From an uncultured Porphyromonadaceae bacterium (GTDB lineage Bacteria; Bacteroidota; Bacteroidia; Bacteroidales; Muribaculaceae), in contig CAMKOE010000014.1 in the NCBI GenBank assembly GCA_946414395.1, forward strand, positions 1 to 54,598: a DNA stretch of 54,598 nt, written 5' to 3'. The position numbers and the translations under genes were made by a program. Position 1 is the first letter of the stretch, and every line of letters starts with the position of its first letter. This document shows, one piece after another, positions 19,581 to 28,045 of the stretch. The notes below the pieces were generated by a model. The model did not search any database. It worked only from the letters and a program-made list of their open reading frames with translations, and had not been told where the DNA came from.

Positions 19581-20141
19581 ATGGCAACACGAGAGAAATA
19601 TGACGAGGCTCAAGTCATTGAGCAGTTGCACAACCAGGCGACGTGCAAGTCGGCATTCGGTAAAGTCATCGAGCATTACAGTTCGCAACTTTACTGGCAG
19701 ATACGCCGCATGGTCATCGACCATGACGACGCCAACGACGTGTTGCAGAACACCTTCCTGAAGGCTTGGACCAACATCGACAACTTTCGCGGCGACGCCA
19801 AGTTGTCCACGTGGCTCTACAAGATCGCCATCAACGAGTCCATCACGTTTGTCAACAAGAAGAAAGTGATGAACCAGTTGTCGCTCGACGATGACGAGAG
19901 TTTCCTGGTCAACCAACTGGAAAGCGATGAATGGTTTGACGGCGACCAGGCCCAGATCAACCTACAGAGGGCCATCGCCTCCCTGCCCGAAAAGCAGCGC
20001 CTGGTGTTCAACCTGCGCTACTATGATGAGATGAAGTATGATGAGATGAGCGAGATTCTGGGCACCAGCGAGGGGGCCCTGAAGGCGTCCTATCACCATG
20101 CTGTGAAGAAGATTGAACAATTCCTGGGTGAAAACGGATAA
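19581..20141 (+). CDS. RNA polymerase ECF sigma factor
   Basis: Sigma-70 family, ECF type, 186 residues from MATREKYDEAQ. Region 2 is visible at DDANDVLQNTFLKAWTNIDNFRGDAKLSTWLYKIAINES, and region 4 at LPEKQRLVFNLRYYDEMKYDEMSEILGTSEGALKASYHHAVKKI (helix-turn-helix). The acidic linker between them (DDDESFLVNQLESDEWFDGDQ) is normal for Bacteroidota. It leads a three-gene operon with a membrane protein that may be its anti-sigma factor and a Spy-like periplasmic protein, which suggests an envelope-stress regulon. Confidence 0.93.
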   Translation: MATREKYDEAQVIEQLHNQATCKSAFGKVIEHYSSQLYWQIRRMVIDHDDANDVLQNTFLKAWTNIDNFRGDAKLSTWLYKIAINESITFVNKKKVMNQLSLDDDESFLVNQLESDEWFDGDQAQINLQRAIASLPEKQRLVFNLRYYDEMKYDEMSEILGTSEGALKASYHHAVKKIEQFLGENG

Positions 20142-20195
20142 TTTTTTGTTGACACCCATTAAACTTTCTTGACATTAACGAGTCAAATAGGCGTT

Positions 20196-20603
20196 ATGAA
20201 ACACGAAGACTCCACAATATTGAATAAATACGGCAAGGATCCTGGATTCAAGGTCCCGGATAATTACTTTGCTGATTTCAACAAGAAGATGGCCGACATG
20301 CTGCCCGATGTTGAGATCACACCCGTTGACGCCAAGCCCACGATGTGGCAGCGCGTCAAGCCGTTGGTTTACATGGCTGCCATGTTTGCCGGCGTGTGGT
20401 GCATGATGTCGGTATTCAGCCACTTCACCTCATCTGGCAACCTCGACAGCGTCAGGGCCGTGGCCGAGAAACTCAACGACGACAAGAGCAATGTTGAGGA
20501 CTTTATCATGAGCGGATCGGTAAGCGACTATGACATCCTCAACTATGAAGACTCTGTCATGTTGAGCAATGAGCAAGACGATTCAAGTGACAACCACCAG
20601 TAA
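20196..20603 (+). CDS. Single-pass membrane protein, possible anti-sigma factor
   Basis: 135 residues from MKHEDSTILNKYG. Cytoplasmic-looking N-terminal part (FKVPDNYFADFNKKMADMLPD), one membrane helix at about 57-77 (PLVYMAAMFAGVWCMMSVF) and an acidic C-terminal tail. The FKVPDNYF.. pattern occurs in Bacteroidota proteins encoded just after ECF sigma genes. No zinc-binding HxxxCxxC motif is present. The anti-sigma role is inferred from position and topology. Confidence 0.75.
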   Translation: MKHEDSTILNKYGKDPGFKVPDNYFADFNKKMADMLPDVEITPVDAKPTMWQRVKPLVYMAAMFAGVWCMMSVFSHFTSSGNLDSVRAVAEKLNDDKSNVEDFIMSGSVSDYDILNYEDSVMLSNEQDDSSDNHQ

Positions 20604-20619
20604 TTAAAGATTTGGACCT

Positions 20620-21057
20620 ATGAAGAAGATAATCTCTATACTCATCATCACGCTGGCTGTCTCGACAGCGGCAATGGCACAGAGCGGACGCACCAAGTTT
20701 GCCACCGACATGTATCAGGCCAAGCACGAGATGATCATTGAAGAACTGGGACTGACCCAGACCCAGCAGAAGCAGTTCATGCCGCTGTATGAGCAGATGG
20801 AGCGTGAGATTTATCAAGTCAACCGCAATGCCCGCGTCCTTGCCTCCGAGGTAGAGAAGAAGAAGAACCCGAGTGACCGCGACTATGAGGCTGCCGCATC
20901 GGCGCTGTCCAGCACCCGCATGCGCGAGGGAGAGATTGAGGCCAAGTATTTTGAGAAATTCAGCAAAATCCTCACCAAGAAGCAACTGTTCCAACTCAAG
21001 CAGGCCGAGGTCAAGTTCACCCGCGAGATGATCTCAAAAAAGAAAAAGAGAAAATGA
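20620..21057 (+). CDS. Spy/CpxP-like periplasmic protein
   Basis: 145 residues: signal peptide MKKIISILIITLAVSTAAMAQ, then a helical, highly charged protein with two LTxxQ-like motifs (LTQTQQKQF near 50-58 and LTKKQLFQLKQAE near 120-132), the signature of the Spy/CpxP family. In E. coli such proteins are ATP-independent periplasmic chaperones induced by envelope stress. It ends KKKKRK. Third gene of the sigma operon, 16 bases after the membrane protein. Confidence 0.78.
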   Translation: MKKIISILIITLAVSTAAMAQSGRTKFATDMYQAKHEMIIEELGLTQTQQKQFMPLYEQMEREIYQVNRNARVLASEVEKKKNPSDRDYEAAASALSSTRMREGEIEAKYFEKFSKILTKKQLFQLKQAEVKFTREMISKKKKRK

Positions 21058-21093
21058 CGATCTTCACTCCCATCAGGGGAGACAAAATATCCT

Positions 21094-21132
21094 GTTCCGC
21101 CATATCCCGGTGATATTGGCGGAACTTTTTTT
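21094..21132 (+). terminator. Rho-independent terminator of the sigma operon
   Basis: Stem GTTCCGCCATATC with GATAT-T-GGCGGAAC (one bulged T), followed by seven T. Confidence 0.9.
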
Positions 21133-21141
21133 GCCCATTTT

Positions 21142-21171
21142 TTTGACATCTGAAGTTTTTATTTACTTTTG
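21142..21171 (+). promoter_or_regulatory. Predicted promoter of the decayed receptor locus
   Basis: TTTG, 18 bases, TACTTTTG followed by CGCC, nine bases before the ATG at 21181. It looks intact although the gene behind it is broken. Confidence 0.5.
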
Positions 21172-21180
21172 CGCCTAGCA

Positions 21181-21713
21181 ATGAAACGGTTGGACAAGTC
21201 ATACTGGTCAGCGTGGGTGCTGCTGTCGGTGTTTATACCGATGGTGCTGCTGTCCTCGCTGCATGTCCATCCCGAGTCGGTCACGGGCGAGATTCCCTGC
21301 CATGAGTGCATCGCTGGACACTGAACGGAGGCCTGCGATTTGACAACCGCCACATCCACAGCATGGCGCTGGAAGACATTTTCACCGACTTCTCGCGCGA
21401 CTTCAGCGGTGTGACAGGCAGCCTGGGCGCCGTCTATCATGCAACCGACCGGATGAACCTGCGTCTGAACGCCTCGCGTGGCTTCCGCACACCCAACATG
21501 AGCGAACTGGCCAGCAACGGCACCCAGGTCAAGCACAAGGGCAAAGTCGTGGCCAACGTCAGCATCATCGGTGACAACCTGCTCGACAAGGCCTATCAGA
21601 GCCACTTGAGCCGCCTCAAGTATGCCGACGAGAATGCCGTCACGGGCCGCACGGGTGTCTTCAACATGGGCCGTAACATCACCCTGAAACTGGACATTCC
21701 CTTAAGGTTCTGA
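21181..21713 (+). pseudogene. Decayed small His/Cys-protein plus TonB-dependent receptor
   Basis: The first part is a 47-codon frame (MKRLDKSYWSAWVLLSVF, then LHVHPESV and CHECIAGH) that resembles the start of short His/Cys-containing membrane proteins encoded before TonB receptors in Bacteroidales. It stops at TGA near 21321. In another frame, 21306-21713 reads as receptor barrel: WTLNGGLRFDNRHIHS, a run to ASRGFRTPNMSELASNGTQ, then an abrupt jump to the very last strands, GDNLLDKAYQSHLSRLKYADENAVTGRTGVFNMGRNITLKLDIPLRF. Signal peptide, plug and most of the barrel are gone. I infer at least two deletions: one fusing the small gene to the receptor near 21300-21320, one inside the barrel near 21520. 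Confidence 0.82.
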
Positions 21714-21724
21714 CATACCAACCG

Positions 21725-21789
21725 CTCACGCTAAGGCGCGAAGTTTAATATATCATATAAAACTTTGCGGTTTCGCGCCTTGGCGTGAG
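21725..21789. repeat. Long inverted repeat
   Basis: Arms of 18 bases (CTCACGCTAAGGCGCGAA and its complement with one mismatch) around 29 AT-rich bases that contain a second AAGTTT/AAACTT pair. No T-run follows, so it is not a standard terminator. Confidence 0.7.
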
Positions 21790-21914
21790 TTAAAGTCGCC
21801 GAGAAGTCACTTGCTTGGAGAATCACGTTAATTATTGTAAAATAATGAGTTTTGGCGAGGATATTGCACATTATTATTGTAATTTTGGAGTTACTATTAC
21901 AAAATATAACATAG

Positions 21915-24900
21915 ATGACTATGAGGCAACGACTTTTTCACATCCTATTTATAGCATTACTGAGCATGGCATTCCCGTTTCATTCATCAGGCAACGACAA
22001 GGTGATTGACTTCAATTTCCCGCAGGACGTCAGCAAGGAGGCTCTCACCGACCTTAACAAGGCGCTCAAGTCGGGCGACGGCCAGTTGACCGTCGATGCC
22101 CTAGTGCGCTACAGCATCGCCCAGAGCGGCATCTCGCAGGACAACATGCCCGACATCATCTCGCGCATCGAGTCGACCATCAACAAGGAAAAGCAGCCAC
22201 ACATCCGCGCGTTGCTTTACCACCTGGAGGCCTTGGTCTATCAGGGCTACTGCGACCGTTATGCCCGCTGGAGCGACAGGCAGAATCCCGTCGGGGAGTT
22301 GCCCGACGACATCAGCGAGTGGGACAGCGACCAGTTTGACCTCAAGATTGCCCAACTCATCGACAAGTCGCTGGCCGACCCTGCGGCACTCAAGGCCGTG
22401 CCCGTCACCTCATTACCCGATATTATCCTGTGTAACGACCTGGGCGCTGCCTATGTCCCCACCCTGCTGGAGTTCCTGTCGAAGAAGGGTATCGAGATGA
22501 TTGAGGGCAAAGATATTTACAACTACCAGGTGACACGCATCCGTGAGGCATGGATTGCCGCCACCGAGGGGAACACCCCCGCCAACATCTACGCCATCGG
22601 CACATCTGGCACCACAATCCCGCATGAGACCTACGATCGCTACAGGGACAACGAGCACTGCGCCTTCCTGCTCGACCACATGTCGTGGAGTAGCAACAAG
22701 GACAAGTACAGGGACCTGAAGGACTATGTGCAGCGTTTCCCCAACTCCATCTATACCCCCGGGGTGAAGAACAAGATCATCGACCTCGAGAGCAAGTCCA
22801 TTCACCTGAGTTACCCCGAGGTGTGCTCGTCCCATGACAGCATCACCGTCAAGGCCGATGTGACGAATGCCAACGCGTTCAACATCAACGTGTACCGCGT
22901 GCCCGACAACTTGATTGACGGATACCGCATCAAGCGAGACCAGTTGAAACTGGTTTACTCCTGCCCCGTACAGGTACAAGGCAACATCCCCTTTGATGTC
23001 AACGGCATCACCTCGGTTTTGCCCCCGCTACCCTATGGTGTGTATGCCATCGTCCCCGACGGCGATGACTTGGGACGCAAAACCTCGGAACAGGACATCT
23101 TCGGTTACGATCTGCTGCGCGTCACCGACATGGCCATCTTCACCATCAGCCGCAACGACCACAAGGATCGCGTCGCCGCCGTTGATATCAACACCGGCAA
23201 ACCGCTATCTGGCGTGACCATCCTGACGCTGAAGGACAGGATTAAACTGGGAATGACCGGCACCGACGGCACACTTGCCATCGATAACCGCCCTGACGCC
23301 AAGGGCTTCATCAGGGAATTGAGCGATAAGGAATTGTTCCCTGTTAAGGGCGATGACCGCTATGGCCGCAGTGTGTACTACTGTGACATCGAGGAGAACG
23401 GACGTGACTACAACAAGGCCGAGGTCTTTACCGACCTAGGCGTTTACCGACCGGGCGAGACCGTGCAGTGGGCCGCCATCGTCTATAGCCAGGGAGAGAA
23501 GAGCCGCCAGGTGCTGGCAGGCAAGACGGTGGACGTGACCTTTGAGGACACAAACCGCGAACCCATCGACACGCTGACGCTGACCACCGACGAGTGGGGC
23601 CGCATCGAGGGTTCGTTCGTCGTGCCCAAGGACCGCATGAACGGGCAGTTCCACATCAAGGTCATCGAGAAACGAACCCAGAAGGGGAACCATTACTATG
23701 ATTACCTAGCCCTCAAGATGGTCAACGTGAGCGAGTACAAGGCACCGACGTTTGAGGTCACCTTCCCCAATGCGCGCCGCAACTACGTTGCAGGCGAGCC
23801 CGTCAAGGTCACAGGCAAAGCGATGACCTACAGCGGCTTGCCCGTTCAGGACACCGAGGTACGCATCTCGCTCATCCAGGATGAATGGTCCTGGTGGTGG
23901 TGGCGCAACAATAACGACGACGGTGAGCATCTGCAGGACACCTCTGTCATGACCGACGGGCAGGGCAATTTCACCATCGAGTTCGCCCCCAACCTGTTTG
24001 ACGAAAACAAGGGCTACCGCCCCGGCAAGCGCTGCTGGGCGCACTATAACTATAGGGTGGTGGCCACCGCTACTACCGATGCTGGCGAGACCCACGAGGA
24101 GAGCACCTCATTTATCGTGGGCACGCGCCGCGGCATCGAGTTAGGTAACGTGAATGACGATATCTACCTGAACGACAAGCCCATCAAGTTGCCGCTCAAG
24201 TACAACACCACCGACGAGGAGCACCCCGACACCTGGTGCACATGGGAGGTCACCCCGCTGGAGGCCAAGGAACCTGTCCTGACCGGCAACCTCAACACGG
24301 CCGACCCGACCATCGACCTGACCCGCCTGCCATCGGGACAATACACACTCCGGATTCAAGTCCTGGATGCCGAGGAAGACGAGGACGACGTTGACGTGGT
24401 GCGTGACATCACCATCTACCGCAAGACCGACAAGCAGGCACCCGTCAAGGACTGCCCCCTGTGGCTTACACCGCTGCAGCAGACTGTGGACAGCAAGAAT
24501 ACGGGCCACATCACCGTGGGCGTCTCTACCCCGCGGGCCTACATTTACTATGTGGCCAGCACCATCGACGGGGTCATCGCCCAGGGCTGGCTCAACTACG
24601 ACAAGGGTATGCACGACTTCACCGTAGCGCTGCCCAGGGAGGCCGGCAAGGACGTGACCGTGAGATTCATTAGCCATTATGGCACCAAGCAGTGGGATGA
24701 AACGGTTCATCTAGAGAATCCCTTCAAGGCCGAGTCCATCAAGATCACGGCCACATCGTTCCGCGACAAACTTGCTCCTGGCGATATCGAGCACTGGACC
24801 TTCACCTTGACCGACCAGAACGGCAAGCCCCACTGCGGAGCCATGATGCTCGACATGTTTGACAAGGCGATTGCCAGCATTGAGGCCAACACCTGGAATC

Positions 24901-27584
24901 ACCCCATGTGGAGACCTGGAGGACAGCCTTTCTACATCGTCACGACATCCTTGAGAGGCACCAACTACACCTATGCGTCATGGATGGAGCCCACCTTCGA
25001 TATTCCCAAGGATGCTCTTGCCATTACACCGACGCTCAACACCTATGCAACATTCTTCGGCCGCGGCTATGGCCGGGTTGATAAGCGCCTGGCATCTGGG
25101 GGACCCATGATGATGGCCAAGGCCAATGACGTCAGCCGTGACCTGGAGGGCCACGTGGCGGGAATTCAGTTAGAAGCCGCCATGGAGGAGAGTGCATTGT
25201 ACGACTCGTACCAGAACGACAATGCAGGAGCAGTCAACGAGGTCGTAGTGACTGAACTTGGCATAGTCGAGGACAGCAAAGTGGCTCCCGAGGTCAACGA
25301 GAAGAATCTGGACAAGGTCGTCCTGCGCGAGAGCGATGTGAAGACGGCGCTGTGGATGCCCCTGCTCACGAGCGATGACAAGGGCAACGTGCAGGTGGAA
25401 TTTGAGGCGCCCAACTTCAACACCACATGGATTAGCCAGGCCGTGGCATGGGACAAGAAGATGACGGGCAGCCAGTGGCTGGCCGAGGTGTTGACCCAGA
25501 AGCCGCTGATGGTGCGCAGCAACATGCCGCGCTTCCTGCGCCAGGGTGACAAGGCCACACTGGCCGCCACGGTGCAGAACGCCACCGACGTGGCAACGGC
25601 CTGTGATGCCGTGATTGAACTGTTTGACCCACGCTCGGGCGACATCTACACCACCGGCAAGTTCAACCTGCAACTCGCCCCCAGCGGCAGCCAGGCTGTC
25701 ACTATCGACTGGCAGGCGCCCGACACCGTGTCCATGGTGGGATTCCGCATCAAGGCGGCCAACGACCGATTTGGTGACGGCGAGCAGGTGATGGTACCCG
25801 TGTTGACGACCATCTCGCCCGTCATCGAGACCGAGCCCTTCTACATCGAAGCCGCACAAGGCCACTTCGAGACGGCCCTGCCGCAGTTCCCCAAGGACGC
25901 TCGCGTCACGCTTGAGTACTGTGACAACCCCACGTGGTACTGCGTGCTGGCACTGCCCACCATCTTCAGCGACAACTACTACGTCGCTACCCATGCGGCA
26001 CACAGCCTGTTTGCCCTGCAAGTGGCCCAAGGCGTGGCCAAGGCACAGCCCCAGATCAAGGAAGCCGTCACCTACTGGAAACAGCACAATGAGGACTCCA
26101 CCCTCGTCTCGATGCTCCAGAAGAACCAGGATCTGAAGATCGGCACCCTGCTGGCATCGCCCTGGATGCGTGAGGCCGACCGCCAGACGCTGAGGATGTC
26201 AAAACTCAACGAACTCTTTGACGAGTCCATCGTCAATAAGGAATATGAGAAAATCATCACCGCCCTGCAATCGCTGCAGATGGGCGACGGCGGCTTCACC
26301 TGGTTCCGCTACCCGGGTTGCAGGTCTAACGCTTGGACAACAGGCAGTGTGCTGGAACTTATAGGCGAAATCAAGCACCTGGGCTACCTGCCCGACGACA
26401 ACCGCCTGACCACGATGATCAACCGCGCCCTGGCTTACTATGACAACGAGACCGTGCGCCTGTTCAACGAGGCCAAGCGATACAATAAGGAACCATATGG
26501 CCAATTCACCGCCTATGCCTACACGCGCAGCCTCTTCCCCGAGGTGAAGCAGCAGTCCAAGGCCAGCGCCGACCTGTTCAAGAAGGTAGTCAAGTTCATG
26601 GACAAGAACTGGAGCAAGGGCATCACCCTGAAGCAGAAGGCCTATTACGCCATGACACTCAACCGCAACGGTTACCAGAAGACTGCCCGCCAGATTGTCG
26701 AGAGCATCCGCCAGTTTGCCATCGTGAAGCAGGGCCTGGGCATGTACTGGGACAACCTGCAGACGGGTTACGGCTGGTGGGAACTGGACAAGGTGGCCTA
26801 CACCAGCACCGTGCTGCAGGCCATGAATGAGGTTGACCCGCGCCAGGAGGAGATTGACCAGGTGCGCAAGTGGATGCTGCTCATGAAGCAGAGCAACGAC
26901 TGGGGCAGTTACAGCCTGGCCGCCGACGCCGTCTATAGCATCCTGAGCACCGGCAGCCAGTGGCTCGACCGCGCCACCACACCCACGATCACCGTGGCAG
27001 GCCAGCCCGTGAATCTTGACAAGATGGCCCAATGGCTGGGCTACTTCCGCACAACCCTGCCCGCCACAACAACCGGCAGTGTCGTGATCGACCGCTCGGG
27101 CAATAGCCCCGCATGGGGCGCGATCTACAGCCAATTCAAGGCCCCGATGACCCAGATTCAGGAGAAAGCCATCGACGAGGTATCCATCAGCAAGGAGTAC
27201 TACGCCTATGCCCAGGACGGCTCGCTGCACCAGGCCACGTCGTTCAAGGTGGGCGACAAGGTCAAGGTGCGCGTCATCATCAAGACCAACAAGGACATGG
27301 ACTTCGTGACCATGACCGACGAGCGCGCCGCCTGCTTTGAGCCAGTTGACCAACTCTCGGGTTACCGCAGCGAGGACAACATGTGGTTCTACCAGGAGAC
27401 CAAGGACACCCAGACCAATGTCTTCATCAATAGCCTCGACAAGGGCACCCACATCATCGGCTATGACGTGTGGGTAACCAATTCCGGTGAGTTCACCTCG
27501 GGCATCGCCACCATCCAGTGCCAGTATGCTCCCCAGTTGAGTGCCCACAGTTCAGGCAAAAAAATCATTATTGAGGGCAATTGA
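21915..27584 (+). CDS. Alpha-2-macroglobulin-like protein, large
   Basis: 1889 residues. Signal peptide MTMRQRLFHILFIALLSMAFPFHSSG without a lipobox Cys, so exported and not a lipoprotein. Domain order: N-terminal helical region (30-280), MG-type beta-sandwich domains with carboxypeptidase-regulatory-like repeats (about 290-1000; the GVYRPGETVQWAAIVY block near 510 is typical of the family), the A2M core (ALWMPLLTSDDKGNVQVEFEAPNFNTTWISQAVAWD near 1145), an alpha-helical TED-like domain (1340-1720), and a C-terminal receptor-binding-like domain (DERAACFEPVDQLSGY). The thioester CxEQ motif is not seen; the matching place reads NPTWYCVLALPTI. It probably acts in the envelope as a protease trap or scaffold. 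Residues 1073-1110 carry odd SusC-like motifs. Confidence 0.9.
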   Translation: MTMRQRLFHILFIALLSMAFPFHSSGNDKVIDFNFPQDVSKEALTDLNKALKSGDGQLTVDALVRYSIAQSGISQDNMPDIISRIESTINKEKQPHIRALLYHLEALVYQGYCDRYARWSDRQNPVGELPDDISEWDSDQFDLKIAQLIDKSLADPAALKAVPVTSLPDIILCNDLGAAYVPTLLEFLSKKGIEMIEGKDIYNYQVTRIREAWIAATEGNTPANIYAIGTSGTTIPHETYDRYRDNEHCAFLLDHMSWSSNKDKYRDLKDYVQRFPNSIYTPGVKNKIIDLESKSIHLSYPEVCSSHDSITVKADVTNANAFNINVYRVPDNLIDGYRIKRDQLKLVYSCPVQVQGNIPFDVNGITSVLPPLPYGVYAIVPDGDDLGRKTSEQDIFGYDLLRVTDMAIFTISRNDHKDRVAAVDINTGKPLSGVTILTLKDRIKLGMTGTDGTLAIDNRPDAKGFIRELSDKELFPVKGDDRYGRSVYYCDIEENGRDYNKAEVFTDLGVYRPGETVQWAAIVYSQGEKSRQVLAGKTVDVTFEDTNREPIDTLTLTTDEWGRIEGSFVVPKDRMNGQFHIKVIEKRTQKGNHYYDYLALKMVNVSEYKAPTFEVTFPNARRNYVAGEPVKVTGKAMTYSGLPVQDTEVRISLIQDEWSWWWWRNNNDDGEHLQDTSVMTDGQGNFTIEFAPNLFDENKGYRPGKRCWAHYNYRVVATATTDAGETHEESTSFIVGTRRGIELGNVNDDIYLNDKPIKLPLKYNTTDEEHPDTWCTWEVTPLEAKEPVLTGNLNTADPTIDLTRLPSGQYTLRIQVLDAEEDEDDVDVVRDITIYRKTDKQAPVKDCPLWLTPLQQTVDSKNTGHITVGVSTPRAYIYYVASTIDGVIAQGWLNYDKGMHDFTVALPREAGKDVTVRFISHYGTKQWDETVHLENPFKAESIKITATSFRDKLAPGDIEHWTFTLTDQNGKPHCGAMMLDMFDKAIASIEANTWNHPMWRPGGQPFYIVTTSLRGTNYTYASWMEPTFDIPKDALAITPTLNTYATFFGRGYGRVDKRLASGGPMMMAKANDVSRDLEGHVAGIQLEAAMEESALYDSYQNDNAGAVNEVVVTELGIVEDSKVAPEVNEKNLDKVVLRESDVKTALWMPLLTSDDKGNVQVEFEAPNFNTTWISQAVAWDKKMTGSQWLAEVLTQKPLMVRSNMPRFLRQGDKATLAATVQNATDVATACDAVIELFDPRSGDIYTTGKFNLQLAPSGSQAVTIDWQAPDTVSMVGFRIKAANDRFGDGEQVMVPVLTTISPVIETEPFYIEAAQGHFETALPQFPKDARVTLEYCDNPTWYCVLALPTIFSDNYYVATHAAHSLFALQVAQGVAKAQPQIKEAVTYWKQHNEDSTLVSMLQKNQDLKIGTLLASPWMREADRQTLRMSKLNELFDESIVNKEYEKIITALQSLQMGDGGFTWFRYPGCRSNAWTTGSVLELIGEIKHLGYLPDDNRLTTMINRALAYYDNETVRLFNEAKRYNKEPYGQFTAYAYTRSLFPEVKQQSKASADLFKKVVKFMDKNWSKGITLKQKAYYAMTLNRNGYQKTARQIVESIRQFAIVKQGLGMYWDNLQTGYGWWELDKVAYTSTVLQAMNEVDPRQEEIDQVRKWMLLMKQSNDWGSYSLAADAVYSILSTGSQWLDRATTPTITVAGQPVNLDKMAQWLGYFRTTLPATTTGSVVIDRSGNSPAWGAIYSQFKAPMTQIQEKAIDEVSISKEYYAYAQDGSLHQATSFKVGDKVKVRVIIKTNKDMDFVTMTDERAACFEPVDQLSGYRSEDNMWFYQETKDTQTNVFINSLDKGTHIIGYDVWVTNSGEFTSGIATIQCQYAPQLSAHSSGKKIIIEGN

Positions 27585-27705
27585 GGCTTTTGATTTCTAT
27601 TTTCGATATTTGTAATTTTATTTCACTGTCTAATAATGACTTGCAAATTTATATGGTCATTTTTTGACAAGTTTGAGGTAAAAAAAACAACAATTCATAC
27701 AAACA

Positions 27706-27741
27706 AAATCCATGGTTTTTCATAATCATGGATTTGTTTTT
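27706..27741 (+). terminator. Probable terminator of the A2M-like gene
   Basis: AAATCCATG pairs with CATGGATTT across 12 bases, followed by G and a T-run. It lies about 120 bases after the stop. The rest of 27585-28045 holds a possible small RNA and the pfkA promoter. Confidence 0.6.
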
Positions 27742-27746
27742 GGATG

Positions 27747-27984
27747 TACCTTTGCATCGCAAACAGCATTTCTCCAAATTCACAATATAAAGAAATCACC
27801 TCTCCTCGTGAGAGAACATGATACATAAGAATTATATACGCTAAGGAAAAATCTTTTGATGGTAGTTAATGTTGATTAAATGATTATTTAAGCCCGACCT
27901 TAAGAATCTAAGCCTATTATTAAACGCAAGCAATAAAAAAACATGAGAATTAACGGTGTCTGCGAGAGCAGATGCCGTTTTTAG
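27747..27984 (+). ncRNA. Candidate small RNA or pfkA leader
   Basis: TACCTTTG at 27747-27754 looks like a -7 element, with no good -33 box. About 200 bases of AT-rich non-coding sequence follow, ending in a strong hairpin at 27952-27979: 12-bp stem with two G-U pairs and a GAGA tetraloop, then five T. The hairpin also lies inside a 13-codon frame (27943-27984, MRINGVCESRCRF). Either an independent RNA of about 225 bases or an attenuated leader; pfkA has its own -7 element behind it. Confidence 0.35.
27952..27982 (+). terminator. Terminator-like hairpin upstream of pfkA
   Basis: Twelve paired positions (AACGGTGTCTGC with GCAGATGCCGTT, two G-U wobbles), GNRA-type loop GAGA, followed by TTT after the stem's own TT. 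Confidence 0.7.
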
Positions 27985-27986
27985 TG

Positions 27987-28014
27987 TTGCGTTTCAAAAA
28001 AAACATTAACTTTG
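27987..28014 (+). promoter_or_regulatory. Predicted pfkA promoter
   Basis: TTG, 17 bases, TAACTTTG followed by CAAGC; about 31 bases before the ATG. The spacing is short, but the -7 element is exact. Confidence 0.5.
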
Positions 28015-28045
28015 CAAGCAGATTAACAATATAGATACAAGAATC

